DNA of 64,000 bases, taken from the NCBI RefSeq assembly GCF_900142985.1, contig NZ_LT670849.1:2728001-2792000 (forward strand), given 5' to 3'. The DNA comes from Bradyrhizobium erythrophlei (lineage in GTDB: Bacteria > Pseudomonadota > Alphaproteobacteria > Rhizobiales > Xanthobacteraceae). A program made the translations under genes and the position numbers. Position 1 is the first letter of the stretch; each line of letters begins with the position of its first letter. The notes beneath the pieces were generated by a model, which saw only the letters and a list, made by a program, of their open reading frames with translations, made no database searches and was not told the origin of the DNA. Below are positions 1 through 8,374 of this stretch, piece after piece.

Positions 1-2
1 AT

Positions 3-500
3 CCCTTCACGACGTTGCACCCACAACTTGGCGTGGTGAATGCCGACGGGCGCGAGTTCGTGCTCGCCGACATTCCCGGACTGATCGAGGGTGCACATGA
101 AGGCGCGGGTCTCGGCGATCGTTTCCTCGGCCATGTCGAGCGCTGCCGCGTTTTGCTGCACCTCGTCGATGCCACGACCGACCATGCCGGCAAGGCCTAC
201 AAGACGGTGCGCGCCGAGCTCGAAGCCTACGCAGGCACGCTTGCCGACAAGATCGAGATCGTCGCGCTGAACAAGATCGACGCGGTGACCGCGGAAGAGT
301 TGAAGAAACAGAAGGAGCGGCTGAAGCGTGCTTCGAAGAAGACGCCGCTTCTGATTTCAGGCGTCACCGGCGAAGGCGTCGAGACCGCATTGCGGGCGCT
401 TGTCGAGGTCATCGGCGAAGCGCCGGTTTCCAACAAGGCCAAGGCCGGTGCGCAGGCCGAGCCGTCCCAGGCTGAACCTTGGGCGATGCCGCCGGGCTAA
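3..500 (+). CDS. obgE: GTPase ObgE/CgtA, C-terminal part (5' end outside window)
   Basis: This is the C-terminal portion of the Obg-family GTPase that binds the large ribosomal subunit and acts in ribosome maturation and stress control. The first complete codons read [12 protein letters not shown], the end of the switch I region. Switch [11 protein letters not shown] follows at about residue 21 of the fragment. NKID at about residue 91 is the guanine-specificity motif, and the SGVTGEGVE stretch is the last G motif. The Obg fold and P-loop lie upstream of the window. The C-terminal tail after the G domain is short and Ala/Glu/Pro rich. proB follows 68 bases downstream on the same strand. Family identity is certain; only the missing 5' end limits the entry. 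Confidence 0.97.
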   Translation, partial: PFTTLHPQLGVVNADGREFVLADIPGLIEGAHEGAGLGDRFLGHVERCRVLLHLVDATTDHAGKAYKTVRAELEAYAGTLADKIEIVALNKIDAVTAEELKKQKERLKRASKKTPLLISGVTGEGVETALRALVEVIGEAPVSNKAKAGAQAEPSQAEPWAMPPG

Positions 501-568
501 TTGCCTGTACCGTTGCACCATCTGCTATAACACCCTTCGAAGCTCCGCCCACACGGCTACAGAACGCC

Positions 569-1711
569 ATGGCCCGCCCGAGTTTAAAAAACTTCCGCCG
601 CATCGTCGTCAAGGTCGGCTCTTCGCTGCTGGTCGATTCGGCTGCCGGCGAAGTGCGTGCGGCCTGGCTTTCGGCGCTGGTGGACGATCTTGCCAAATTG
701 CACCGCGAAGGACGCGACGTGCTGGTGGTCTCATCCGGCTCGATCGCGCTGGGCCGCGGCCGTTTGAAACTGCCGCGTGGCGCGCTGAAGCTGGAAGAAA
801 GCCAGGCGGCGGCCGCCGTCGGGCAGATCGCGCTGGCCCGCATCTGGTCGGAAGTTCTGGGCGCGCATGGCATCGGCTCCGGGCAGATCCTCGTCACTCT
901 TCAGGATACCGAAGAGCGCCGCCGCTATCTCAACGCACGCTCGACCATCGCCAAGCTCCTCGAATGGCGCGCGGTGCCGATCATCAACGAGAACGACACG
1001 GTCGCCACCAACGAAATCCGTTATGGCGACAACGATCGCCTCGCCGCGCGCGTGGCCACGATGACGAGCGCAGATCTTCTGATCCTGCTCTCCGATATCG
1101 ACGGCCTTTATACGGCGCCGCCGGTCGCCAATCCCGACGCCAAGCTGATCCCGATCGTGGAGTCCGTCACCTCGGAAATCGAGGCGATGGCGGGAGCGGC
1201 CGAGTCCGAACTGTCGCGCGGCGGGATGTACACCAAGATCGAGGCGGCCAAGATCGCCACCATCGCCGGCACGCATATGCTGATCGCCTCGGGCAAGATC
1301 GAGCATCCATTGCAAGCGATCGCCGACGGCGGCCGCTGCACCTGGTTCCTGACGCCGGCCAATCCCGTCACTGCGCGCAAGCGCTGGATCGCCGGCTCGC
1401 TCGAGCCAAAGGGCACGCTGACCATCGATGCCGGCGCGGTCAGCGCCCTGCGCGCCGGCAAAAGCCTGCTGCCAGCCGGCGTGATCCGGGTGGACGGCCA
1501 GTTTGCCCGTGGCGATGCCGTGGTGGTCCGTGGACCCGACACCCACGAGGTCGGCCGCGGGCTTGTGGCCTACGACGCCGACGACGCTGAGAAGATCAAG
1601 GGCCGCTCGTCCGGCGATGTCCTGACGATCCTTGGCATCAGCGGCCGGGCCGAAATGATCCACCGCGACGACCTCGTCATCGGCCCGAGCGGATCGCTTC
1701 CAACAGGCTAG
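569..1711 (+). CDS. proB: Glutamate 5-kinase ProB
   Basis: It phosphorylates L-glutamate to glutamyl 5-phosphate, the first step of proline synthesis, in the cytoplasm. The 380-residue product starts [19 protein letters not shown], with the amino-acid kinase nucleotide loop [18 protein letters not shown] (about residues 145-153) and [15 protein letters not shown] are conserved kinase segments. The last 90 or so residues form a PUA domain, as in long-form ProB enzymes. The ATG at 569 is chosen because it begins the conserved N-terminus; an in-frame start 90 bases upstream would add residues encoded in the obgE end. proA, the next pathway enzyme, lies 284 bases downstream on the same strand, so the two are probably co-regulated. 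Confidence 0.97.
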   Translation: MARPSLKNFRRIVVKVGSSLLVDSAAGEVRAAWLSALVDDLAKLHREGRDVLVVSSGSIALGRGRLKLPRGALKLEESQAAAAVGQIALARIWSEVLGAHGIGSGQILVTLQDTEERRRYLNARSTIAKLLEWRAVPIINENDTVATNEIRYGDNDRLAARVATMTSADLLILLSDIDGLYTAPPVANPDAKLIPIVESVTSEIEAMAGAAESELSRGGMYTKIEAAKIATIAGTHMLIASGKIEHPLQAIADGGRCTWFLTPANPVTARKRWIAGSLEPKGTLTIDAGAVSALRAGKSLLPAGVIRVDGQFARGDAVVVRGPDTHEVGRGLVAYDADDAEKIKGRSSGDVLTILGISGRAEMIHRDDLVIGPSGSLPTG

Positions 1712-1716
1712 CGAAC

Positions 1717-1806
1717 GTGGCCGCGGGCCACCATTTGGCGATGCCTACCGCGGCGGCACCGGCAAGATCGCCAAAATGGCTGTTCTGGCGCGCATCTGGC
1801 GCGCAT
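1717..1806. repeat. Hairpins and tandem 11-mer in the proB-proA gap
   Basis: The 284-base gap between proB and proA holds a short hairpin (GTGGCC at 1717-1722 with GGCCAC at 1726-1731). Next is a second inverted repeat (CATTTGGCGAT at 1732-1742 with its complement at 1767-1778, one bulged base). A perfect tandem copy of CTGGCGCGCAT follows at 1785-1795 and 1796-1806. No T-tract follows the hairpins, so they do not look like an efficient intrinsic terminator. Their function is unknown; mRNA processing or a decayed palindromic repeat are possible. Confidence 0.5.
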
Positions 1807-1995
1807 GGGGATAGATAAAACCCGAAACCGTGCTGAATCGATGCCGGAGATTTCACGAGCTCGAAAATATAGCCTCGTTTTCGCAGGGCCAATGGCCGAC
1901 CCTCCTCGCCCGCCGCTCCTGCATCTTGAGGTCGCGCCGGCCTTCGCAAACGGCGGTTTTTCATGCTAAAGCATGCTCTTTACCGGGATTTGGAC

Positions 1996-3288
1996 ATGAC
2001 CGCGCCGCTGAAGGCGATCGACGGCAACGCCGATTTGACCGAATTGATGACTGTTCTCGCTGCGCGGGCACGTGGCGCCGCGCGCGTGCTGTCGCTCGCG
2101 CCTGCCGAGCAAAAAAACAAGGCGCTGGAAGCAATCGAACGCGCGATCCGGACGAATTCCGCAGCGATTCTCGCCGCCAATGCCGAAGACGTTGCTGAGG
2201 TTCGTGCCAACGGTGCGACATCGGCCTTCGTCGACCGCCTGACGCTGACTCCAAGCCGCATCGATGCGATGGCCGACGGGGTCGCAACCGTGCGCGCGAT
2301 TCCCGATCCGGTCGGGGTCGTAACCGAACGCTGGCAGCGTCCAAATGGCATGACCATCGAACGCGTTCGCGTGCCGCTCGGTGTCGTCGCAGTGATCTTC
2401 GAAAGCCGGCCCAATGTGGCCGCCGACGCCGGCGTGCTCTGCCTGAAGTCCGGCAATGCCGTCATCCTGCGCGGCGGCTCCGACAGTTTCCGTTCCTGCC
2501 GCGCGATCCACGACTGTCTGGTGCAGGGCTTGCGCGAGGCTGGCTTGCCCGAGGCGGCGATCACGCTCGTGCCGACGCGCGACCGCGCCGCGGTCGGGCT
2601 ATTGCTGACGGGATTGAATGGCGCGATCGACGTCATCGTGCCGCGCGGCGGCAAGAGCCTTGTCGGACGCGTCGAAGCGGAAGCACGCGTGCCGGTGTTC
2701 GCGCATCTGGAAGGCGTCAATCACGTCTACGTCGATCACGCCGCCAATCTGGATATGGCGAAATCGATCGTGCTGAATGCCAAGATGCGCCGGCCCGGAG
2801 TCTGCGGCGCGGCCGAGACCTTGCTGGTCGATCGCAAGGGCGTCTCGACGTCGCTCAAGCCCCTGGTCGAAATGCTGCTCGATGCCGGTTGCGAAGTGCG
2901 CGGCGACAGCACCGTGCAGCAAACCGATGCACGGGTGAAACCGGCTTCCGACGAAGACTGGGACACCGAATATGAGGACGCGATCATTGCGGCCAGGGTC
3001 GTGGACGGCCTTGATGAGGCGATCGCGCATATCCACACCCACGGCTCGCACCATACCGATGCGATCGTGACCGACGATCAGGCCGCGGCCAACAAATTCC
3101 TCAACGAGGTCGATTCGGCGATCGTGTTGCACAACGCATCGACCCAATTTGCCGATGGCGGCGAATTCGGTTTCGGCGCCGAGATCGGAATTGCCACCGG
3201 CCGATTTCACGCCCGCGGCCCTGTGGGCGCCGAACAACTGACGAGCTTCAAATATCGCGTTCACGGCACGGGGCAGACGCGGCCGTGA
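1996..3288 (+). CDS. proA: Glutamate-5-semialdehyde dehydrogenase ProA
   Basis: NADPH-dependent reduction of glutamyl 5-phosphate to glutamate 5-semialdehyde, the second step of proline synthesis. The protein is about 430 residues, standard for the family. The aldehyde-dehydrogenase fold shows the cofactor-region segment [13 protein letters not shown], the segment GNAVILRGG, the catalytic cysteine in [14 protein letters not shown], and the C-terminal [14 protein letters not shown] motif. I chose the ATG at 1996 ([10 protein letters not shown]) because family members begin there. An in-frame ATG at 1963 would add 11 residues ([11 protein letters not shown]), and neither start has a strong ribosome-binding site. 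It follows proB on the same strand and is followed 31 bases later by nadD. Confidence 0.96.
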   Translation: MTAPLKAIDGNADLTELMTVLAARARGAARVLSLAPAEQKNKALEAIERAIRTNSAAILAANAEDVAEVRANGATSAFVDRLTLTPSRIDAMADGVATVRAIPDPVGVVTERWQRPNGMTIERVRVPLGVVAVIFESRPNVAADAGVLCLKSGNAVILRGGSDSFRSCRAIHDCLVQGLREAGLPEAAITLVPTRDRAAVGLLLTGLNGAIDVIVPRGGKSLVGRVEAEARVPVFAHLEGVNHVYVDHAANLDMAKSIVLNAKMRRPGVCGAAETLLVDRKGVSTSLKPLVEMLLDAGCEVRGDSTVQQTDARVKPASDEDWDTEYEDAIIAARVVDGLDEAIAHIHTHGSHHTDAIVTDDQAAANKFLNEVDSAIVLHNASTQFADGGEFGFGAEIGIATGRFHARGPVGAEQLTSFKYRVHGTGQTRP

Positions 3289-3319
3289 TGTACACCACTG
3301 CCCGCGAGCGGGGAACGCG

Positions 3320-3961
3320 TTGAGAAAAATCTCTCCGGCCGCGTCCACTGTGGCGTCCGCCCTTCCGCCTTATGCCAACGGCATGCGCATCGGCCTGTTG
3401 GGCGGCTCGTTCGATCCGCCGCATCTGGCCCATCGCGCCATCAGCCTGTTTGCGATCAAGCGCCTGAAGCTTGACCGGGTGTGGTGGCTGGTGACGCCGG
3501 GCAATCCGCTCAAGGCCGACCGCGCGCCGCATGACCTTGCCGAGCGCATGGAAGCGGCGCGGCAAGTTGCACGCGATCCGCGCATCGAGGTGAGTTGTCT
3601 CGAATCCGTCATCGGAACGCGCTACACTGCCGAGACGATCAGATATTTGTGCCGCCGCGCATCCGGTCTGCATTTTGTCTGGATCATGGGAGCGGACAAT
3701 CTTGCGCAATTTCACCGCTGGCATGATTGGCGAGTTATCGCATCCGAGGTCCCGATCGCGGTGATCGATCGCCCGCCCCAGACCTTCCGCGCTCTCGCTT
3801 CGCCGGCCGCCCAGGCTCTCGGACGCTACCGTCTTCCAGAAATTCACGCGGCGGGCCTTGCCGAACAGCCCACACCGGCCTGGGTCTTTCTCACCGGCCT
3901 GAAACTGTACCTGTCATCGACCGGTTTGCGGAACCAGGACGGAAGCTGGAGGACGGATTGA
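3320..3961 (+). CDS. nadD: Nicotinate-nucleotide adenylyltransferase NadD
   Basis: Transfers AMP from ATP to nicotinate mononucleotide, the penultimate step of NAD synthesis. The nucleotidyltransferase signature [14 protein letters not shown] is near the N-terminus and the C-terminal SSTGLR corresponds to the ISSTxIR motif. [16 protein letters not shown] is also typical. The listed start is TTG (213 residues); an internal in-frame ATG at 3383 would begin directly at [12 protein letters not shown] and is a real alternative. nadD is followed by rsfS and rlmH, the usual order in this bacterial group, but here a repeat-rich gap of more than 400 bases separates nadD from rsfS. Confidence 0.95.
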   Translation: MRKISPAASTVASALPPYANGMRIGLLGGSFDPPHLAHRAISLFAIKRLKLDRVWWLVTPGNPLKADRAPHDLAERMEAARQVARDPRIEVSCLESVIGTRYTAETIRYLCRRASGLHFVWIMGADNLAQFHRWHDWRVIASEVPIAVIDRPPQTFRALASPAAQALGRYRLPEIHAAGLAEQPTPAWVFLTGLKLYLSSTGLRNQDGSWRTD

Positions 3962-3979
3962 GGTCGCAAGCCGACCTCT

Positions 3980-4054
3980 CTAGTGGTCCGATTCCAACAT
4001 TTGCATCCGATATGGCTGGCATTTTTGCAAATGTTAGAATCAAAGGACCACTAG
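3980..4054. repeat. Composite palindromic repeat, copy 1, hairpin A
   Basis: Long inverted repeat. The left arm is 3980-4005 (starts CTAGTGGTCCGATTCC, ends ACATTTGCA), the loop is about 20 bases, and the right arm is 4026-4054. The arms pair over about 26 positions with one mismatch and a 3-base AAA bulge in the right arm. The same fold, with the bulge at the same place, occurs at 51417-51492. The outer tip CTAGTGG and the inner ACATTYGC core are shared with hairpin B next to it, so A and B look like diverged versions of one palindrome. Confidence 0.9.
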
Positions 4055-4067
4055 CAAATATAGGTTT

Positions 4068-4142
4068 CTAGTGGAGTGGATTTGACATTCGCATTACGCA
4101 CTCCGGGCTACAGTGTAGCGAATGTCAAATCCACTCCACTAG
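4068..4142. repeat. Composite palindromic repeat, copy 1, hairpin B
   Basis: Perfect 25-base inverted repeat. The left arm 4068-4092 begins CTAGTGGAGTGG and ends GACATTCGC, the loop is 25 bases (4093-4117), and the right arm is 4118-4142. It follows hairpin A after 13 bases. The same A-then-B order and near-identical spacing occur at 51417-51587, so A plus B form one unit of about 165 bases. No protein is encoded in it, and open frames across it are by-products of the palindromes. Confidence 0.92.
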
Positions 4143-4165
4143 CATCAAAATACCGGTCGCCCACA

Positions 4166-4258
4166 TTTTCCGAAGTTCATGTCGGGAGTGGCCGGATCGA
4201 GGCTTTCGAACTTCGGAAAACGGTGGGGTACCAGTGTGGCGGATTTGACATTCGCTAC
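4166..4258. repeat. Third hairpin C and a solo half-site of hairpin B
   Basis: A perfect 13-base inverted repeat, TTTTCCGAAGTTC at 4166-4178 and its complement at 4208-4220, follows hairpin B with a 29-base loop. At 4241-4258 there is a single copy of the B-arm core GGATTTGACATTCGCTAC without its partner arm. The second repeat locus lacks both. With hairpins A and B these account for most of the 423-base gap between nadD and rsfS. I see nothing else there apart from the rsfS ribosome-binding site near 4356. Confidence 0.8.
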
Positions 4259-4384
4259 CTACGTCAGAACCGGGACACTGGATATTGAAACCATTAACCC
4301 CACATGCGTAGAATGAGGGCGGGCGTCCGAAGGATTCGGGTGTTCGCGATACAGTGAAAGGAATGGTCCCTGGCCACGTCTGTA

Positions 4385-4801
4385 TTGTCCAAGTCTGTTT
4401 TACCCAAGGCAACCAAACCCGCGCGTAAAACATCGACCCAAGCTGCGGCCTTGAAGGCGCAACCAGACGCCGACAAGACCCTGAATATGATCCTCTCCCG
4501 CCTCGACGATATGAAGGCGGAAGAAACGGTCACCATCGACCTTCGCGGCAAATCGGCATTTTCCGACTACATGGTCGTCACCACCGGCCGGGTGAACCGG
4601 CACGTTGGCGCGATCGCGGAAAACGTCGCCAAAGGTCTCAAAGAAAGTGGAATCAAAAATCCCCACGTCGAAGGTCTGCCCAATTGCGATTGGGTGCTGA
4701 TCGATTCCGGGGACGTGATCCTCCACATCTTCAGGCCAGAGGTCCGCGAGTTCTACAATCTCGAAAGATTGTGGACGCAGGGTCCGGCGAAGGCGGTCTA
4801 G
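4385..4801 (+). CDS. rsfS: Ribosome silencing factor RsfS
   Basis: Binds ribosomal protein L14 on the 50S subunit and blocks subunit joining when nutrients are scarce. The core domain is in residues 30-130: SRLDDMKAEETVTIDLRGKSAFSDY is split by the start of the fold, then MVVTTGRVNRHV, and the C-terminal motif DWVLIDSGDVILHIF before REFYNLERLW. The length of 138 residues fits. The start is uncertain: TTG at 4385 is the first recognised start codon, but the best Shine-Dalgarno-like stretch (AAAGGA near 4357-4362) is better spaced for an in-frame CTG at 4370. rlmH lies 129 bases downstream, as usual for this pair. Confidence 0.93.
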   Translation: MSKSVLPKATKPARKTSTQAAALKAQPDADKTLNMILSRLDDMKAEETVTIDLRGKSAFSDYMVVTTGRVNRHVGAIAENVAKGLKESGIKNPHVEGLPNCDWVLIDSGDVILHIFRPEVREFYNLERLWTQGPAKAV

Positions 4802-4930
4802 CTTTCGGTCGAGAGTGGGGTTTGGAGTCCGGCACTTGCTTCCTGGGACCTCGTTCCGGAGGACGGCAAGTGTCAACTTGGTGGTCAGCCAAGTCTGTCT
4901 AGACGCAAACCCGAGCAGCTTGGCCTGATC

Positions 4931-5413
4931 ATGCGCCTTCTCGTCATCGCCGTCGGACGGCTCAAGCAGGGGCCGGAGCGGGAACTCGCCGAACGCTATC
5001 GCGAGCGGTTCGACGACATCGGCCGCAAGCTCGGATTTCGCGGGCTTGAGATTCACGAGTTGCCCGAGAGCCGCGCCCGAGACGCAAATACCCGTATCTC
5101 AGAGGAAGCTGCGGCCATTTCGGCGGCAATCCCGCCCAAATCCGTGCTGGTCGCGCTCGACGAACGCGGTGACAGCCTCGACAGCGGTACATTCGCCCGG
5201 AATCTCGCCCGCTGGCGTGACGACCAGGCCGCCAATACTATCTTCGCAATCGGCGGCGCGGACGGACTTTCGCCTGAATTGCGGCGCAAGGCACAAATGA
5301 GGATGGCCTTTGGCTCCGCGACCTGGCCGCACCAGATGGTGCGCGTCATGCTTCTCGAACAGGTCTACCGTGCGGCCACCATCCTGGCAGGCCACCCCTA
5401 TCACCGCGCATAA
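4931..5413 (+). CDS. rlmH: 23S rRNA (pseudouridine1915-N3)-methyltransferase RlmH
   Basis: SPOUT-class enzyme that uses S-adenosylmethionine to methylate pseudouridine 1915 in helix 69 of 23S rRNA, on assembled ribosomes. The 160-residue length is standard. The SAM-binding knot shows LVALDERGDSLDS and FAIGGADGLSPELR. The C-terminus HQMVRVMLLEQVYRAATI ends in the conserved HPYHR tail. The ATG at 4931 begins the typical MRLLVIAVGRLK. It forms the conserved rsfS-rlmH pair and is followed 37 bases later by the EnvC-like gene on the same strand. Confidence 0.97.
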   Translation: MRLLVIAVGRLKQGPERELAERYRERFDDIGRKLGFRGLEIHELPESRARDANTRISEEAAAISAAIPPKSVLVALDERGDSLDSGTFARNLARWRDDQAANTIFAIGGADGLSPELRRKAQMRMAFGSATWPHQMVRVMLLEQVYRAATILAGHPYHRA

Positions 5414-5450
5414 GGCGCAAAGCGCGCTGGCGTAAGGCACAACTGGATTG

Positions 5451-6815
5451 ATGCAACCGGCACGGAACAATCCGCAACCTTACGGCGTCGCCCGCCGCGA
5501 CGCGCTGGCCCGCCTTTCGGCCATTTTCGTTTCCGCCAGTTTTGTCTCGGTCGGCGCCCCCGCAACGGCGCAGGTTGCGCTACCTGCGCCGCAAGCGGCC
5601 GCATCGCCTGACGCAATCAAGCAGCGCGAGCAGGAGCTCGAGGCGACCCGCGCGCAGCAAAAGAGCTCGACCGAGTTGCAGCAGCAATTCAAGGCCGAGA
5701 TCGCCGCGATCGGTCAGGACCGAGCTAAGCTCAATGCGCAGTTGATCGATGTCGCCGCGCAAGTCAGAACCATTGAAAGCCGAATCGGCGACGCCGAGAC
5801 GCGGCTTCGCCCGCTCGATGCACGCGAGCAGGAAATCAGAGGTTCACTCGATTCGCGTCGCGCCGAGGTGGTGGAAGTGCTGGCGGCCTTGCAGCGCGCC
5901 GGACGCCGGACGCCGCCCGCTCTGCTGGTCAGGCCCGAGGATGCGCTGCAATCGCTCCGAACCGCGATCCTGCTCGGATCGGTTGTGCCCGAATTGCGTG
6001 CCCGTGCCGAAGTCCTGGCCAAGGACCTCGGCGAGCTCGTCGCCTTGCGCAAGGCGATTGGCGCCGAGCGCGATCGCCTGGCCGCCGACCGCGACCACCT
6101 GAGGGACGACCAGACCCGCCTTGCGGCCCTGGTCGACGAACGTCAGCGCAAACAAAGCGGAATCGAGAAGGACCTGGAGAGCGAAGGCTCGCGCGCCATT
6201 GCGCTCTCCAAGCAGGTCGACAGCCTTCAGGGCTTGATCAGCAAGATGGAACAGGACGTCAGGAGCGCGGCGAAAGCTGCCGCCACGGCCACCTTGCAGG
6301 GAGCGCCCAATCCAGCCGACGGGAAGCCGAATCTAAACGGCCTGAAAAACCCGTCCCGGTTGAGCCCGGCCATCGCTTTCGCCTCCGCCAAGGGATTGCT
6401 CGCTTTGCCGGTCAACGGTGTGAAAATACGGGATTTTGGCGGTTCCGACGGTGCAGGTGGCGTCGAAAAAGGCATTTCTTTGGCGGCCCGCGCCGGCGCG
6501 CAGGTCACAACCCCGTGTGACGGCTGGGTCGTTTACGCTGGTCCGTTTCGCAGCTACGGACAACTCTTGATCCTCAACGCCGGGGGCGGGTATCATGTCC
6601 TGATCGCCGGAATGGGGCGCATTTCGGTTAACATCGGACAGTTTGTTCTTACGGGGGAGCCGGTCGCGACCATGGGGACAACATCCCAGGTCGCTTCGAT
6701 ACTGGCAACCAGTGCCAGCCAACCCGTGCTCTATATCGAGTTCCGTAAGGACGGCACTCCCATTGATCCAGGCCCATGGTGGGCCGCAAATGAAGGCGAA
6801 AAGGTTCGCGGATGA
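5451..6815 (+). CDS. EnvC-like murein hydrolase activator (degenerate LytM/M23 domain)
   Basis: Predicted exported coiled-coil protein of about 454 residues. It has a signal-like N-terminus (AIFVSASFVSVGAPATAQ), then coiled coils over about residues 45-290, rich in Glu, Arg and Gln. The C-terminal LytM domain is at about 320-450. The zinc ligands expected of an active M23 peptidase are missing: HxGxD is replaced by KGISLAARAG and HxH by VLYIEFRKDG. This is the pattern of EnvC/NlpD-type activators, which bind and switch on amidases for septal peptidoglycan splitting. A TTG precedes the ATG directly; 5451 is taken as start. The stop overlaps the ctpA start by four bases, so the two are translationally coupled. 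Confidence 0.88.
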   Translation: MQPARNNPQPYGVARRDALARLSAIFVSASFVSVGAPATAQVALPAPQAAASPDAIKQREQELEATRAQQKSSTELQQQFKAEIAAIGQDRAKLNAQLIDVAAQVRTIESRIGDAETRLRPLDAREQEIRGSLDSRRAEVVEVLAALQRAGRRTPPALLVRPEDALQSLRTAILLGSVVPELRARAEVLAKDLGELVALRKAIGAERDRLAADRDHLRDDQTRLAALVDERQRKQSGIEKDLESEGSRAIALSKQVDSLQGLISKMEQDVRSAAKAAATATLQGAPNPADGKPNLNGLKNPSRLSPAIAFASAKGLLALPVNGVKIRDFGGSDGAGGVEKGISLAARAGAQVTTPCDGWVVYAGPFRSYGQLLILNAGGGYHVLIAGMGRISVNIGQFVLTGEPVATMGTTSQVASILATSASQPVLYIEFRKDGTPIDPGPWWAANEGEKVRG

Positions 6816-8191
6816 TGCGCAAGACTTCTCTCATTCTCCTCAGCGCCGCCACCGGCGCGGCATTGACGCTCTTCGTAACCCAGCCCCGTTCGGTGATGAT
6901 GGGCTCGATTGCGCGCGCCGCGACGTCGGATACCTACCGCCAGCTCAATCTGTTCGGCGACGTGTTCGAGCGGGTGCGCAGCGACTATGTCGAGAAGCCT
7001 GACGACAGCAAGCTCGTTGAGTCCGCGATCAGCGGCATGCTGAGCGGCCTCGATCCGCATTCCAGCTACATGGATGCCAAGAGCTTCCGCGACATGCAGG
7101 TGCAGACCCGCGGCGAATTCGGCGGGCTCGGCATCGAAGTCACCATGGAAGACGGCTTGATCAAGGTGGTGTCGCCGATCGACGACACGCCGGCGTCCAA
7201 GGCCGGCATCCTCGCCAACGACATCATCACCATGCTCGACGACGAGCAGGTCCAGGGCCTGACGCTCAATCAAGCGGTTGAGCGGATGCGTGGCCCGGTC
7301 AACACCAAGATCCGGCTCAAGGTGCTGCGCAAGGGCGCGGACAATCCGATGGACATCACGCTGGTGCGCGACAACATCCGCGTCCGCTCGGTACGCGCGC
7401 GCGTCGAGGATGACGACATCGCCTATATTCGCATCACCACCTTCAACGAGCAGACCACCGAAGGCCTGAAGAAGGAAATCGCCAACCTGCAAAACCAGCT
7501 CGGTGACAAGCTGAAGGGCTACATCATCGACCTGCGCAACAATCCCGGCGGGCTTCTCGAAGAAGCCGTGACCGTTTCCGATGCCTTCCTCGAGCGCGGT
7601 GAAATCGTCTCCACCCGCGGACGCAACGCCGAGGAAACCCAGCGCCGCTCGGCGCGTCCGGGCGACCTCACCAAGGGCAAGCAGGTGATCGTACTGATCA
7701 ACGGCGGATCGGCTTCGGCGTCCGAGATCGTCGCCGGCGCGTTGCAGGACCACAAGCGTGCAACGCTGATCGGCACCCGCTCGTTCGGCAAGGGTTCGGT
7801 TCAGACCATCATTCCGCTCGGCGCCGGCAATGGCGCCCTGCGCTTGACCACGGCGCGCTATTACACGCCGTCCGGCAAGTCGATCCAGGCCAAGGGCATC
7901 GTGCCCGACATCGAGGTGTTGCAGGACGTGCCGGATGAGTTGAAGGCACGCACCGATACCAAGGGCGAAGCCTCGCTGCGCGGTCACCTGACCAACGGCA
8001 GCGACGAGAAGACCGGTTCGCAGTCCTACGTGCCGCCGGATCCCAAAAACGACAAGGCGCTGAAGATGGCCGACGACCTGTTGCATGGCGTGAAGGTCAA
8101 CGCCAGCGCGCCGGCCAGCGCAAGCGACGACAAGTCGACGACCGACAAGGCCTCGGTCGAAAAGCAACCTGCCACCAAGGAAGCCAATTAA
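6812..8191 (+). CDS. ctpA: Carboxy-terminal processing protease CtpA (S41 family)
   Basis: Periplasmic serine protease that cuts after C-terminal recognition of substrates such as cell-wall hydrolases. Residues 1-37 form a signal peptide or membrane anchor. A PDZ domain spans about 100-185 (GGLGIEVTMEDGLIKVVSP). The S41 catalytic domain follows, with the nucleophile Ser302 in NGGSASASEI and the general-base Lys327 in GTRSFGKGSVQT, 25 residues apart as in other family members. The tail is Ser/Lys/Asp rich. Its overlap with the EnvC-like gene suggests the two act together in cell-wall remodelling. A strong terminator follows 26 bases after the stop. Confidence 0.95.
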   Translation: MMRKTSLILLSAATGAALTLFVTQPRSVMMGSIARAATSDTYRQLNLFGDVFERVRSDYVEKPDDSKLVESAISGMLSGLDPHSSYMDAKSFRDMQVQTRGEFGGLGIEVTMEDGLIKVVSPIDDTPASKAGILANDIITMLDDEQVQGLTLNQAVERMRGPVNTKIRLKVLRKGADNPMDITLVRDNIRVRSVRARVEDDDIAYIRITTFNEQTTEGLKKEIANLQNQLGDKLKGYIIDLRNNPGGLLEEAVTVSDAFLERGEIVSTRGRNAEETQRRSARPGDLTKGKQVIVLINGGSASASEIVAGALQDHKRATLIGTRSFGKGSVQTIIPLGAGNGALRLTTARYYTPSGKSIQAKGIVPDIEVLQDVPDELKARTDTKGEASLRGHLTNGSDEKTGSQSYVPPDPKNDKALKMADDLLHGVKVNASAPASASDDKSTTDKASVEKQPATKEAN

Positions 8192-8217
8192 TCGGCTTGG
8201 CGCTGTTTTCCACAATC

Positions 8218-8246
8218 AAAGGGCGGCCCCGCGGGCCGCCCTTTTT
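8218..8246 (+). terminator. Rho-independent terminator after ctpA
   Basis: A GC-rich stem pairs 8218-8229 (AAAGGGCGGCCC) with 8233-8244 across a 3-base loop and is followed by a run of T. It ends the rlmH-envC-ctpA transcription unit on the + strand. Confidence 0.88.
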
Positions 8247-8374
8247 GTTTGCCGTCATGAACCTCGAAAGCGCTCTGATGAGGCCGATCGGGCGGCTCTC
8301 CGAGAGCCCGGTTCCACCCTGCCGCCGCCTTGCGTGGCCGTGGTATCTTTAACCTCGATTGATTCGGGGATTCG

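Noticed and set aside
3980..4258. CRISPR array or insertion sequence in the repeat-rich gap
   Set aside because: The repeats are inverted, not regularly spaced direct repeats. No transposase frame and no target-site duplication was seen.
4076..4433. Short open frames on both strands across the nadD-rsfS repeats
   Set aside because: They read through palindromes, have no ribosome-binding site and no recognisable protein sequence.
4833..4894. Small hairpins between rsfS and rlmH (CACTTGC/GCAAGTG and ACTTGG/CCAAGT)
   Set aside because: They are only 6-7 bp, without a T-run or repeat-family wording, so they could be chance.
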